From Macrocybe gigantea (Eukaryota; Basidiomycota; Agaricomycetes; Agaricales; Callistosporiaceae), in assembly GCA_011319805.1 (NCBI GenBank), contig SJRY01000146.1, positions 186,001 through 250,000 of the forward strand: a DNA stretch of 64,000 nucleotides, read 5' to 3'. This document shows, one piece after another, positions 40,932 through 51,954 of the stretch. A program made the position numbers and the translations under genes. Numbering within the stretch: position 1 is the first letter of the stretch; the number at the start of each line of letters is the position of its first letter. The notes below the pieces were generated by a model, which ran no database searches, had not been told where the DNA came from, and saw only the letters and a list, made by a program, of their open reading frames with translations.

Positions 40932-43457
40932 TCACCGCTTGCGAGGCTTGAGGTCGCCGCGCTTCTCTCGTGCAATATTGATGGCTGCGAAGAGAGCTGA
41001 ATGGCCATTGTTGGCCTCGGGATAAGCGCTGAGGAACTTTGCTTCGTCTCGTCCATACCTTGAGCAAGGGGGGCACGAACAATTAGAATTAGCACGATGA
41101 GAAATTGAGGTTGAAATGAGAACTTACGTGCAGAGGAATTCCTCGGCGATGATGCGCCGCATATGATACTTTGACCCAAAAAGCTTCCTGTTGCTGCCCT
41201 TCAGCCACTCCTCCAGCCAATCCTTCAGTGCCGTTTGCAGCCCACGAGATGGCGCGCCGTGCTCCCAGTGCTGCACAATCTCACGCCATGAATCCGAACG
41301 TGGCAGTGATCTCCCCTGGCCGTCCTTCCCTGGAACATCCGGAATCACCAGCTTGAATGGTGGGACGATGTTCGAGCTCGCTTTCGGTCGGCTTGTCCTG
41401 GCCATGCTAACTGGATCTGGCTGGGAATGGTCCATGAGGCCTGAGGGAACAGGAGCTGTGGGTGTCATGGAGAAAGATGGAGGAGTTGAGGAAATGGTGT
41501 GAGGAAGGAGATAGTCACTGGCAGAGGACGGAGGGGGTGGTGGTGCAATCAGAGTGGCATGGCGATCTGATTGCATGTGGAGATGAGTGCTCCCGAGGAC
41601 CTTGGAGACAGCTATAGGATAGCCTGTTAGTCAGAGAGAGACTGCGAAGAAAGAAATGGAGAAGAACGTACCGCTAGTGCAAGCAATGGCAGCAAGACTT
41701 GCAACGGCCACTTCTCGGAGTGCCGTGACATGACTCTCGATCCGCGCAATGTCTGCTGATAGTGCGGAATACATTGTCCGCATCTCTCCAACCGTGGCAG
41801 GTGCCACAAGCTGATGCTCGCCCAAGAATGAGATGTCAGTGTTGTGCTGGATGGAGGCAAGTGCATCGCTGTGGTCATTCTCGTACCACTGAAGCTCGTC
41901 CAGAAGGTAGCGGATGAGGGTATCACGCTGGGATGAAGGTAAGAATTTCAGTGATGGAGAGCGGCGTGAATACTGGCACTCACCTGTTCCCCTTCAGCCC
42001 ATCCACCCCACCATCTCACGACACGCAAGCTCCACCGCTGACCAACAGGTGCGAACATAAACCGGTACTGGGCTCCACCGCGTCGGAAGCAATGTGTTGA
42101 GAAACTAGCTCCATTCACCCGTGGAAGCTGTGCATTCATGGTAAACTCATTCAACCACTTTTGCACCATGTCATAACTGATGTGTTCACCCGGCTGCACC
42201 AGTCCATTGGCACCCATGGCAGGAAAGATGTAGTCTTCTGGTAAGAGGTGCCGTCCATAGATCTCGTTTTCCAAAAAGTGAATCCATTTTCGTAGCCAGA
42301 CATGGGCGTCGCATGCAGGAAGGCTGGGCTGGGGGAAGATCTTGAACGTGTTACCTGACCATGTGAGTTTCTCTCATCAGCATTACATTCCATGGACATG
42401 AGTTTGACGGCACACATACTTCTCAGGTCTGGCTCCTTTAATGTCTTGTCCAGTTGCCTCAACCAGCCCTTTCGATGTTCAAGGTGCAAGGTGAAGTACG
42501 GCCTGTTGTACCTCGATGGATCAGACGTGATGTCGCTGATGTCCTTCTTCCGTAGCTTGACTAGCTCAAAATTTCTGAAGACAGCACACATGTGGGTCAA
42601 TGTCGTGAGTGTTTTGAATAATGCACGATGTTCTGTACCTTGACCAGATCGTCCAGCCAGTCGCTGCGAATGCGCGAAACTCAAGATGCTTCACCTTCAA
42701 TGCTCGCTCTGCTATCAGCTCTGACGGCGACTCAAACAAGGCTGCTGGGCATGCCTTTTCTGACCATGCAAACACACGGTCCATATATTCCTTCGACATT
42801 GGCAGAGAATGCTTGCGGTCTCCTCGGTCAGTTCCACACTTGTTCCTCACGGCCTTTCGCACACGCTGGACCTCAGGTGATGTCGCCGGGTTGCCTTCCC
42901 ACCGGTCCTGCAGTGGATTATAGCCCCACTTCCCATTGTAGATGCCCTCTCCACTGTTTCAAGTTGAATTTGGTGAGTTGCCCTATGTGACAGCAATGGC
43001 TTACTCACATCTGTTCCCAAAGAGCCTTGAAGGCTGAGTAGGCATTTTCGGCCGTGTTCTGGCCACAGTTCTGGTGGAAAACCTTGAAGAACATGTACAG
43101 GGCAAGGGCCTTGTCTGAGTATTGGTTTGGTACGTCGCTGAGTGCATGCTTGAATTGAGGGTCATTATAGATGTTGTCGTCCACCATAGGAGGCCCAAGC
43201 TCATCTTCATCGCTGGCCATCACCATGACACCCCTCCCATCCTCGTCTTCCTCCTTTGGACATTGAAAATAGCTTGCCAACCATCCGCGGGCACGCTTGA
43301 CATTTTCGTCATACTTCTTGACGGTTGTAGGTGCGCGACTAAACTTGCGGCTCTGCTCGTTCTTCTGTTGATTGACTTTGGACAAGGTCTTGGGTTGCCG
43401 TGAAGCCTCATATGGCTTGGTTCGTAGCATGTGAGCTGAAGAAGAAGCTTTAGGCAT
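40932..43457 (-). CDS. Crypton-type tyrosine recombinase with GCR1_C-like DNA-binding tail (718 aa)
   Basis: Exons: 43457-43009, 42953-42639, 42574-42420, 42354-41984, 41927-41672, 41611-41128, 41058-40932; introns 55-69 bp, all in phase, no stops. The N-terminal SAM-like part is helical (TAENAYSAFKALWEQ). Catalytic residues: Arg in WSRNFELVKLRKKD, Lys in LEHRKGWLRQ, H-x-x-R in STHCFRRGGAQY, Trp in RWWGGWAEGEQ and the nucleophile in TLIRYLLDEL. The C-terminal part, SWREIVQHWEHGAPSRGL to YHMRRIIAEEFL, fits the GCR1_C family found in fungal Cryptons. Cryptons move by recombination through a DNA circle. It is intact and lies between repeats R1 and R2. Confidence 0.88.
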
Positions 43458-44374
43458 CAGATAGCATGCTAGACAGCCTGGATAATGACAAGAGAACAGC
43501 GACCTCAGCCTCTGAGACGGCGGAGTAAATGTAAGAGGTGATTGATTTGAAATTTCACTAACGGCGACTTGTCCTTCAAGATGTGAGTGGTCCGCGTCCT
43601 TGGGCCAGGGATGCAGAGGTTAAATTTAACCACCATTTTCCTCTTGCAGGAGGAAAGCTTGGAAAGTGAGCTGATGACTTTTTTTTACAGTAAAAATCGT
43701 AAATATCTGAGGTGATCGTACAAAGGGTGCAGAGGATCCTTTGCACTGGATACACTTTCCAGCTGTCACCTTCTTCCGTTTCACAGATCTAATCATCATT
43801 GTCGCAAGCTGTTCCTGATACTGTTTATTACTCTAATTGCTTGGCCTCCATGGAGGTGAGCTCTGGTACAATTCTCAGTGTTTTCTTTCCTCAGTACTAC
43901 CCCAGAACAGCCAGTAATGTACCAAATTCATGTAAACTACATTCTGCCAGTAGCCTTGCTCTTTGCAGGAGATGGAGCACACCTTGCGAACCCGAACAAG
44001 CGCGCGGCGTCCGCGCCTCGAGGCTCTCTCATTTCGCAGGGCTCACTTGGCGCTGGCGGACTTTGAAATCCCACCGGCACGGCACTGGCCTCGTACGATC
44101 ATTTACCGCTGATCGGTTTGTCAGCGTAAATATCCCCAGAAAAAGATGCTTTGCGGTAGCCATGTCAGTCACGTGCTAGAAGCCTCACGGATGCAGTCAC
44201 ATCCAAATGGCGTCTACGAGGCTGTTGATTTTTGGCACCATGTAGTCATATATAAATAGCCTCATAGACGCCATTGAGTCACTAAGTTTGAGTACAGAAC
44301 AATAAATTCAAATTCTGATAGCAGCATTCTCATGCATAGATTCATGGCCTCATAGACGCCATTGATATTCTGTG
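43458..44374. other. Upstream region of the Crypton, no gene
   Basis: No supported frame. TAGACGCC motifs reappear from 44205. Confidence 0.45.
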
Positions 44375-44810
44375 CTTAGGTTATTAAGACTTGCTAGGGT
44401 GGACTAGGGTGGAAAATTCTGGCCACTAGGGTGAGCTAGGATGGGCCTTTTGGATGGCTAGGATGAGCTAGGATGAGCTAGGATGAGTGGTTCCTGTAGC
44501 TAGGATGAGCTAGAACATGTACTTTTTACTGCTAAACAGCTTTTCTGGCAGTACGTCTGCTTCATGACTTTCTGTTACTCTGCGTTACCTTGGCTTCCCT
44601 GCCATTACTTTGACTTACATTTGCTCACACATTTTGGTGGCCGTCTTAGACGCCTGTGATTTGACTTGATGACTTGCATAGCATGCTTGAATCTGTGGCC
44701 TCATAGACGCCATTGATTTCAGGTGCCATGGCAGTCATGTGATCCATGGCGTCTAAGAGGCCTTGGATTTCTGATGCTCCATGGCCTTGCAGGCAACATG
44801 GATCATGTGA
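44375..44810 (+). repeat. Long direct repeat R2 (right of the Crypton)
   Basis: Same sequence and orientation as R1 at 38483-38975, shorter because it has fewer GGATGAGCTA and ACATGTACTCTAGA units. Confidence 0.8.
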
Positions 44811-45051
44811 CTGCCATGGCACTGGAAATCAATGGCGTCTGCGAGGCCATGAATTTCTGATGCCATGGTAGTCACATGATCCATGGCATCTAAGACGCTC
44901 TTGATAGAATAGTTATGGGAGGCCTTGAGTTCAAGTCCCACTCATGACATTTTTATATTTTGCTCAAATCTTGTCCGTCCTAGACGCCCTCAGATTCAAG
45001 TCATTACTCTTTGCTCAATTTATGTCCCTCTATAACGCCTTGTATTTTTAT

Positions 45052-46423
45052 TTATACATGTTCATTCATACCATAGCCTGTCTCTTTGCCCCATCCCTTT
45101 GGCTTATCCCGCAAGATCTCAAAGCTGCGCTCTGGAAAGAAAAAAACCGAGCTCATACGCCCAGGCGTCAATGTATCATCACTCTCCCTCATTGGCATTT
45201 CAAATGGCGCAACTTCATGGTATATGTCTGCTGCATAAAAAAGGCAAACATGCCCAGGACGATACCTAAGTCCTTTGTAAATAATTAGACTAAATTATTA
45301 AAATTATGACTTACGAAAACTTGATGTTAAACTGAGGTACGACCATTTCACCTCCTCTAAAATTGCCGCACGGAAAACAGGCTGAAGGACCAATATCTCG
45401 GTCGTCTATATGAAGATCGCCTTGAAGCTTGAATATTAATGCGCGGCCTAACCATGGACCGGGATCTTCTGAATACCAGACGCCCGCCTCGAACGCTTTC
45501 TTGTATTCTTCGTAGACTCCAGGAAAGAGAACTTCGAACATCGTTGCGAGAACAAGAGCGGTTGGTCGTGTTAATCGATAGTATTGAACGATAGCCATGG
45601 TTGAGATGCCACTCTTAGTAAAAAGCGAACACAGGTACAATCCCTGTCGAATTCGTTAGTAGTTTTTTTTTTGATGTTAATATTGGGCTTACCTGATTCT
45701 CTTTGCCTCGCTGAGTCCAAGCGTGTACGAGGTGCATGAGACCTTTTCGCTCCTTCATGTTTTCCATTGTCTCTGTATCCGTATACCTATTGATCCGCGG
45801 GTTTTCGTCATCCAGGTCCCATTCATGGCGCTTTTCGGGTTGGTTCAGAGTTGGTTGTATGTGAGAAAATAATTTCTGCATTTGTTCGGCATAACTTTCT
45901 AGTAGATTGCTCTAAAAAAATTCCTCATTAGTGTTAAGCATTAATAAATAGATAAAAGAGAAGTGACCGTCAAACCGTCATGAAGAATATTCCTCTCTGT
46001 GTCAGATTTTGATTTGTCGTTAACCTCCTCCGCTTCTAATCTTGCTAGAGAACGCTCCGTTAGCTGAGCGTCAAAGTTGCGTTGGATATTATTCGCCGCA
46101 TCCTCCTCTACGAGCTCAAGACTGACTTGAATGTCTGTCTTCAACCGATCGCCGAGGTAAAAAAAAATTGGCCGCCCGCTGGCATCATAATATTGAGCGG
46201 AAAATGGTCGCGAAGGGACGTCCGCTGCCAGAAGAGATACGCAATGATCCTGCAGTTGATCTTTAGTACGCCGATCTTTGGAAATATTCCGAAGCTCTTC
46301 CAACGTAAATGGTAAGCGATACTTGTCCGAATATTTTAGAAAATTGAGAGCTCTTCTCTTAGCTCGTGCGATCGTCTCTTTTAGACGGACGTTTTCACTC
46401 CGAGTAGAGCCAGTGTTCGACAT
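45052..46423 (-). CDS. TET/JBP-family 2OG-Fe(II) dioxygenase (405 aa)
   Basis: Exons 46423-45968, 45911-45693, 45643-45315, 45265-45052; introns 49-56 bp, all in phase. The catalytic domain (about 225-385) has the iron ligands H303 and D305 in GDLHIDDRDIG, the GGEMVVPQF strand, H351 in DIYHEVAPF and the 2-oxoglutarate Arg R370 in LTPGRMSSVFFFP. Fungal members are expanded in basidiomycetes and are predicted, some shown, to oxidise 5-methylcytosine; they are often associated with KDZ transposons, but no KDZ transposase is seen here. The N-terminal 150 residues are helical, family not recognised. A further 5' exon around 46550-46620 is possible. The gene is intact. Confidence 0.85.
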
Positions 46424-46721
46424 TAGCGGATCCGTTGGAATACCGTCAATAAAAATGGGGGAGGAACAGCCTGGTCATCTTCGTATGGCTAGAAATTGAT
46501 TAATATTAGTACGTATGCGCAATAATAATAATAAAAAAATACCGCAAGCTCGAGTTTTTGTTTTTTCTTATGGGAGGGTTTTGCATCGGGGGAGCTATCA
46601 GCTTGACGGCGGTTCTAAAGATAGAAAAAGTGAGCGATATTGATATAATCAAGGTGCAATGCACTTGCGCTTTGCATTGGAAGAGATTGGGCGTCGTTGA
46701 GTCCCGGACTAGCCAGCAAAA

Positions 46722-46850
46722 GAAGGCGGCTTTATAGGGCTTGAACCATGTGTTGATCTTGGAGCGCACTGCATGGCAGCGTCGTAGACGCTGCCGAGCA
46801 ATCGCTCCCTGATCAACACATGGTTCAAGTCCCTAGAAAGCCGCCTTCTC
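46722..46850. repeat. 129-bp near-perfect palindrome (long hairpin)
   Basis: The outer arms GAAGGCGGCTTTATAGGG (46722 on) and CCCTAGAAAGCCGCCTTC (to 46850) are complementary with few mismatches. Next come TTGAACCATGTGTTGATC and GATCAACACATGGTTCAA (perfect 18 bp), then GGAGCG/CGCTCC, and at the tip GGCAGCGTC-GTA-GACGCTGCC. It lies upstream of the TET/JBP gene, on the side shared with the 681-aa gene's 3' end. Confidence 0.85.
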
Positions 46851-47003
46851 TTTTTTGAAATGAATCTATCAATCAATATGTGATCGTCACATTTGCAGGC
46901 TTTCTCGGACACGCTTCACGTATTACAGAAATGAGGCAAAGGTTTTTTTTTTCATTCGTCGGCAGGGGAGGGATGTTGTAATACAGGCGTTGTCCGTTCG
47001 TAT

Positions 47004-49099
47004 CTAATTAGTCGGATAGAGGCGGTGAGGTATTTGAGCGGCACGTCCGAAATAATCGTAAAAGGTCTGCGTATAAAACTTTGCTACCGTGAACTCCAGC
47101 TCAATTGCCTGCTCATCAGAAATGTCCCGAGGAGATCGGTTTGATAAGACAAATATGGAGGGAGACCCTCTCCACGATCGGAGGATACGGCTCATAGCGA
47201 TGATGTATGGAAGTCGATCCCTAATGTTATTAGCGGCGAGGCCTTGATTTGATCGGGGAATGATGGGCAATATAAACGGATTATGCACGAAGCAGTCCGA
47301 AATGAGTTCCTGACGGGAGAAACGATGACCTGCATTTGATGTGTTGAAGTCCACGCAGGCGCGAAGATCCAAGGAGAAAAATTCGTGGGCAAAGTTGAGC
47401 TCGTAAAGCTCCCAGACGATCTCTTGAATGACGCGAACAGGCGGTAGTCGCTCTGGCAGATACTCGGCACCTTGCCACATGATAGGTTCGCCATAGCTGT
47501 TGCGGGCTTGGAGGAGTTGTTCGCCAAAGCTTCCGGACTTCGGTAGCATAGTATCCACCATAGCTCGGTAGTGTTTAGCTCCTCGCGAATCTCCTTGGAC
47601 ATCTATTTTAAGACCCGTGGCCAGAAAGTCACGCCATGATTGACTTGACATGGCCAAGTGCTTCTCTGTCTTGATGCGCATGAGCCAGAAATGACGCGCT
47701 CGTAACCAAGACGTGATAAACTTAGCCTTTCTCTCGTCTTTCGTGCTGCTAATCAAAAGACCGCCATCGGGAAAAGTGTAGTGGGCTGTCTTGGATTTAG
47801 ATTGAATAGGCCGAACGACCTGTCGAAGGGCAGAGCTCCATGCCGAAATAGAAAAGGGTGCGAGGGCATTCTCGAGAGGGGAAAAAGAATCGCGTCCACC
47901 CGTTTGAGATTTCTGAGACTTGGACGCTAGAGATTTACGTCAGAAATAAATTCGCAAGAGCAAAAGAAGTCTTTACGATAGGTTTCCTTCACTATATTTT
48001 GTCTCTGCTCTGTCGTGATAGTTGAGGAGGGGTGGGACTGGAAAGAGAACGCATTGCGGGGATGAGTTGCTAGAGTACCGGATGACTGAGAGGATGTATC
48101 GTTTGCAGAAGGAGCAAGGTTATCTCCGAACGCATCCTGGTATGTCAGCCATTGTCGACAGTAAAGATGGATAGCCTCGTGTTTGTGGGGGCTCATTGAG
48201 CTGCCAGAATAGATGGTCGGAAAGGGCGGATTATGGGGTTCGACGCAAATCAGACTAGGCGCATATGAAACAGGGACAACTTCCCAGATATTGCAGTTGA
48301 ACCCAGTTGACGCGAAGAGTTTTGTTTCCCGAATAAGCCAGACTGGCAGTCCAGCGGTGAACAAGTCTTCGGCGGTGCGGACAATGTTTGTGAAAGCACC
48401 AATACAGTTAGCAATATCCGTTGCGGGAGGGAGTCTACCGTCCATTCGAGGCTTGTAGATTTGAAGGTAATCCAAAAGCCCGTGCATTTCGAGGTAGTGG
48501 CGTTGAAAGTCCGTTACGCCGAATCGCATCTGTTCATATGTTGTGTAGAGAGAGCCGAGGCGAACGCATGCGTAATGCATTGTGCGCTCTAGAGTAAGAA
48601 GGAAAGTGTTCGGATCTGGTGTAGATGACTTATATTGTCCGATGCGACGCTGCATCTCCCGTTCCATCCCTTCAAAAACATCGAATTTCGTTTTCACAAG
48701 TTGGCCGAGGCCATTCACAAGGCCACCCGTTAAAGGCAAGAAGTCGGCAGGGGTAGGATCCCACCACATGATGGACAGCGGATCATTTGAATTTAATGGT
48801 TTTTTGGGGATCGCACCAAGATGAGGATACGGCCGGACCCAAGGCTGGGGCCAAAGAGTATAGTCATTGAAACCAAAACGAAAGTCTTTGCCAAGGGAGA
48901 CATCAATGTTCTCCAATTGCGGGCGGTATATTAGATTCTGATTAGGTGTTGTGCATACAAATCGCCCTCCTCCAACAAAAGCCGCAACTTTTCCATCATA
49001 AGCATTGAGAGGTTCTGGAAATGTCATCAGAAGAGTATTACTAAGGGACGATTGTTGGCATACTGTATAAGTTTTTTCCACCCAAGAGGTCGATATCAT
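47004..49099 (-). CDS. Unrecognised 681-aa protein, single intron
   Basis: Exons 49099-47977 and 47926-47004 with a 50-bp intron, in phase and open. Start chosen at ATG 49099 (A at -3); an upstream spliced leader is possible, since the frame before it contains a donor/acceptor pair. Recognisable blocks: DYTLWPQPWVRPYPHLGAIP, DPLSIMWWDPTPADFLP, GLVNGLGQLVKTKFD, HYACVRLGSLYTTYEQM, and in exon 2 RARHFWLMRIKTEKHLAM and LNFAHEFFSLDLRACVD. No membrane segment or known enzyme motif. Similar sequences recur as uncharacterised proteins in agaricomycetes. Its 5' end was copied into 51955-52250. Confidence 0.72.
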
Positions 49100-51165
49100 T
49101 TTGCAACATTTCTGAAGAGGATTGTAGGAGGCTCTATCTTTGTAAAATTGACAGTAATCCAAGAGAAAAAAGGCGATTAGTTGTACAGAATTGATCAAGA
49201 GAATCGTAGACTCACCAAAAAAAAAGAACTGCACTACCGTCTGAGAAGACACGGCCGTCAGTGACGGACAAGGACAGCAGGGTCATATGAGTACAAAGAG
49301 TTGAGAGGGAGGCATGATCGGACGTGGAGAAAATGACCGTCAATGACGGACGAGATAACGGTTAGGATGGCAGCAAGGCAATGCAGAGGTGGACGGGCAG
49401 GCGTCAACGACGGACGGCCAGAGCAGCCAAGGCAATGATGGGAGATGGTGGCAAGGCAAGACGTGCGTAGAAGAAGCGGGCGTCGAAGACGGAGGGGAGT
49501 GGCAAGACAATTCAGGTGTGCAAGAGGTGGGCATCAAGGACGGACGGCAAAGGTGGGATGATACAGTCAAGGTGACGACGGAGGGTGGTGGCAAGGCAAC
49601 GTGAATGAGAAAGAGGCGGGCGTCAATGACGGAAGGCAACGGAAGCCAGGGCGATGATGGAAGATGGCAGCAAGGCAAGACGTATGTGGAAAAGGCGGGC
49701 GTCGACGACGGACGGAACGGTGAGGCGATACGGTATAGAAGAAATCGAGGTGATGGTGGAGAGTGGCAGGTGTGGAAGAGGCGGGCGTCAATGACGGACG
49801 GCAAGGTGGGATGATGCAGTCGAAGTGATGGCGGCAAGGCGATATGGGTGCGGAAGAGGCAGGCGTCAACAATGGATGGCGAGACCGGTATAGAAGAGGG
49901 CGCGGCGATGACGAAAGGCGAGCGTCGGTGACGGATAGCAAGGCGGATGGGACCATGAAAGAAACAACCGTCAATGACGGACAAGAACGGCAGGACGATA
50001 CGGGAATAGAAGGGGCGGCCATCGACGACGGATAGCGATGGCAAGGATACCGGACGTGAAGGAAATGAGCGTCAACGACGGCTAGTAGACGTCAAGTCAT
50101 ACCAGCAGACAGTCCGACAACATGTCAGGACCGTCAAAGACGAGCTCGAGCGACTTCAAGTCAGCCCGAGCTCGCCTAAACGTCGGAGGGAGGGAAAGGG
50201 AAAAGAGAAGGGGGGAGGACTTACTTGGGCACCGAGGGTTGAGGCGAGAACAATGAGGCGGCGAGAAGGCGACGAGGAGGCAAGAAAGAGGCGACGAGAA
50301 GCGGAGGAGGAGGAAGATAAGATTGAGTCGGTCGGCCGGGCGTTTGTGTTGCGTTGTTTGCACTCTTTGTCAGCAGCGCGTCCTTTGTTTGCACCGACTT
50401 GACGAAATTTGGCCAAGTCCCTCCTACCTCCGTTCCGTCATCCGTCTTCCCTTCCGCTCTCCCGCTCTCCCCGCTCCTCCTCGCTCCTCCCCTCCCCCTC
50501 CCGCTTCTCTTCTGCTCACCTCACCGCGCCTATCGTTAGGACAGCAACCCTGACTTGATGTCGGGTTGCTTCCAGGACATGACTTGACGTCTGTCCTTGA
50601 TTGAATGACTGGACGTCTTCGATCTCGACGATCATCTGGATCAAGACCCGCACTCCCGTTGTCTCCTCGTGCTAATCGCCGGACGCTACGACCTGGACTT
50701 GTATTGACAGTTCATTCGGTAAGCTCTTCGATCTTTATCCCTAGAACTTCGCCTGACCGCATCCATTTTATACGCTGCCTACGCATGCTAACGCCAGACT
50801 TTCCCCTCAACGTTCTGGGAGTTCATCTCTTACGCCACCCGGGCATTCGACGAACTGTTCTATCGCTATTAAGGTGAATCGCAGTTCTACATACAGTCGT
50901 GACCCAGATCTTTTTTTCCTTCTCTTTTTGGTTTCTTTTTATATCGTTCTGCCGAATGACCTTAGAGCACGATTTCTCCATAGTTGGTCGTGAGGCCTTT
51001 TCCTTTTCTGTTCCAATAGACTGGCAGTTTCTTTTACTTTGCCGCGTCGGTATTGCGTTTCACGTGAACGAGATGAAAATGTCCTGTGCATGTGATCTAT
51101 TACATAATCCTATATTAGACTTTTGGAAAACATACGAGTTGGCGTTGATTTTCTGATTCCGGTTG
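48980..51165. repeat. Duplicated block A (5' end of the 681-aa gene, minisatellite, 5' region of the JmjC gene)
   Basis: Homologous, same orientation, to 51955-54480. Matching anchors: AGCAGACAGTCCGACAACAT at 50102 and 53204, and the CACGTGAAC...GATGAAAATGTCCTG stretch near 51060 and 54375. Here the minus gene is intact while the plus gene is cut. Confidence 0.85.
49255..50100. repeat. GCGTCAAxGACGG minisatellite, array A
   Basis: Short units of the type GGCGTCAACGACGGACGGCA and CGATGATGGAAGATGGCAGC recur irregularly, about every 40-75 bp. Long frames here on both strands are by-products of the repeat. Confidence 0.75.
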
Positions 51166-51954
51166 ACTGGGATAAAGCGCTTCATGATCAGCATCTTTTC
51201 CTTCCTTATCGACACCAAACTCGTGACAAGTAAATGATCTAATGGCGGCATTTACTCGTCTTTCACTAGGTTCAAGAGGTCCGGCTCCTCATATTCCTGC
51301 GAACACCAAGCCTATCCGGATTTCGAACAAGTAAGCATTCTCTGACTTTGCATTTGAAACAGTCCAACTGACGACTAAGCAGCGACGATTAATTTATTTT
51401 GCTGCGTCTATTCACATATTGCTTATAGTCAAGTTGTAGATGATAATCCATCCGATTTATCACGAAATATTATCTTGCGAGAACTATATATATAATCGAT
51501 GCGGGCATTCGAATTCAAGCGCATACTTTATTCGGCAGCAAGGAAATCGGTACGGTTTTATGACAATGCATAGCAACAGGTCGTCAAGGACAATACTAAA
51601 TATCAGAGGATTACTGACAGTTTTGATTCGGCCATAAATCTTAATCAACCTACCAGTAGACTATTAAACAGTAACAGTTACGGTACAGTACCATTATCAA
51701 CAAAACAGATGGTTGGGATTTGCCTAGGGCAGTCGAAGATGTCTTAGGTAGTTGCGTAGCGGACGTATCCACGTAAGTTAGGCAGTGGCATCCGAGAGAT
51801 AGAACCAAGGAGTTAGGGCCGAACTAGTTTGAGAGTGAATGCCAAAACGTTTGAGACGGGGCTGCAGATGATATTTGAGGACTCACGCTGAGGTACAAGG
51901 ACCTTAGAATAGCGAAGAGAACGAGCGCCACCAACGCACTAATGTAACTCCAAT
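51166..51954. other. About 0.8 kb at the duplication joint, no gene
   Basis: A short exon-like stretch around 51240-51330 is followed by AT-rich, unassigned DNA. The duplication joint lies in this interval. Confidence 0.4.

Noticed and set aside
38483..44810. R1 and R2 as LTRs of one retrotransposon
   Set aside because: They lack TG/CA tips, a primer-binding site, a purine tract and pol sequence between them; the gene between is a Crypton-type recombinase.
46795..46835. A tRNA gene suggested by GGTTCAAGTCCC (B-box-like) in the palindrome
   Set aside because: No cloverleaf, A box or anticodon arm could be drawn; the sequence is explained by the palindrome.
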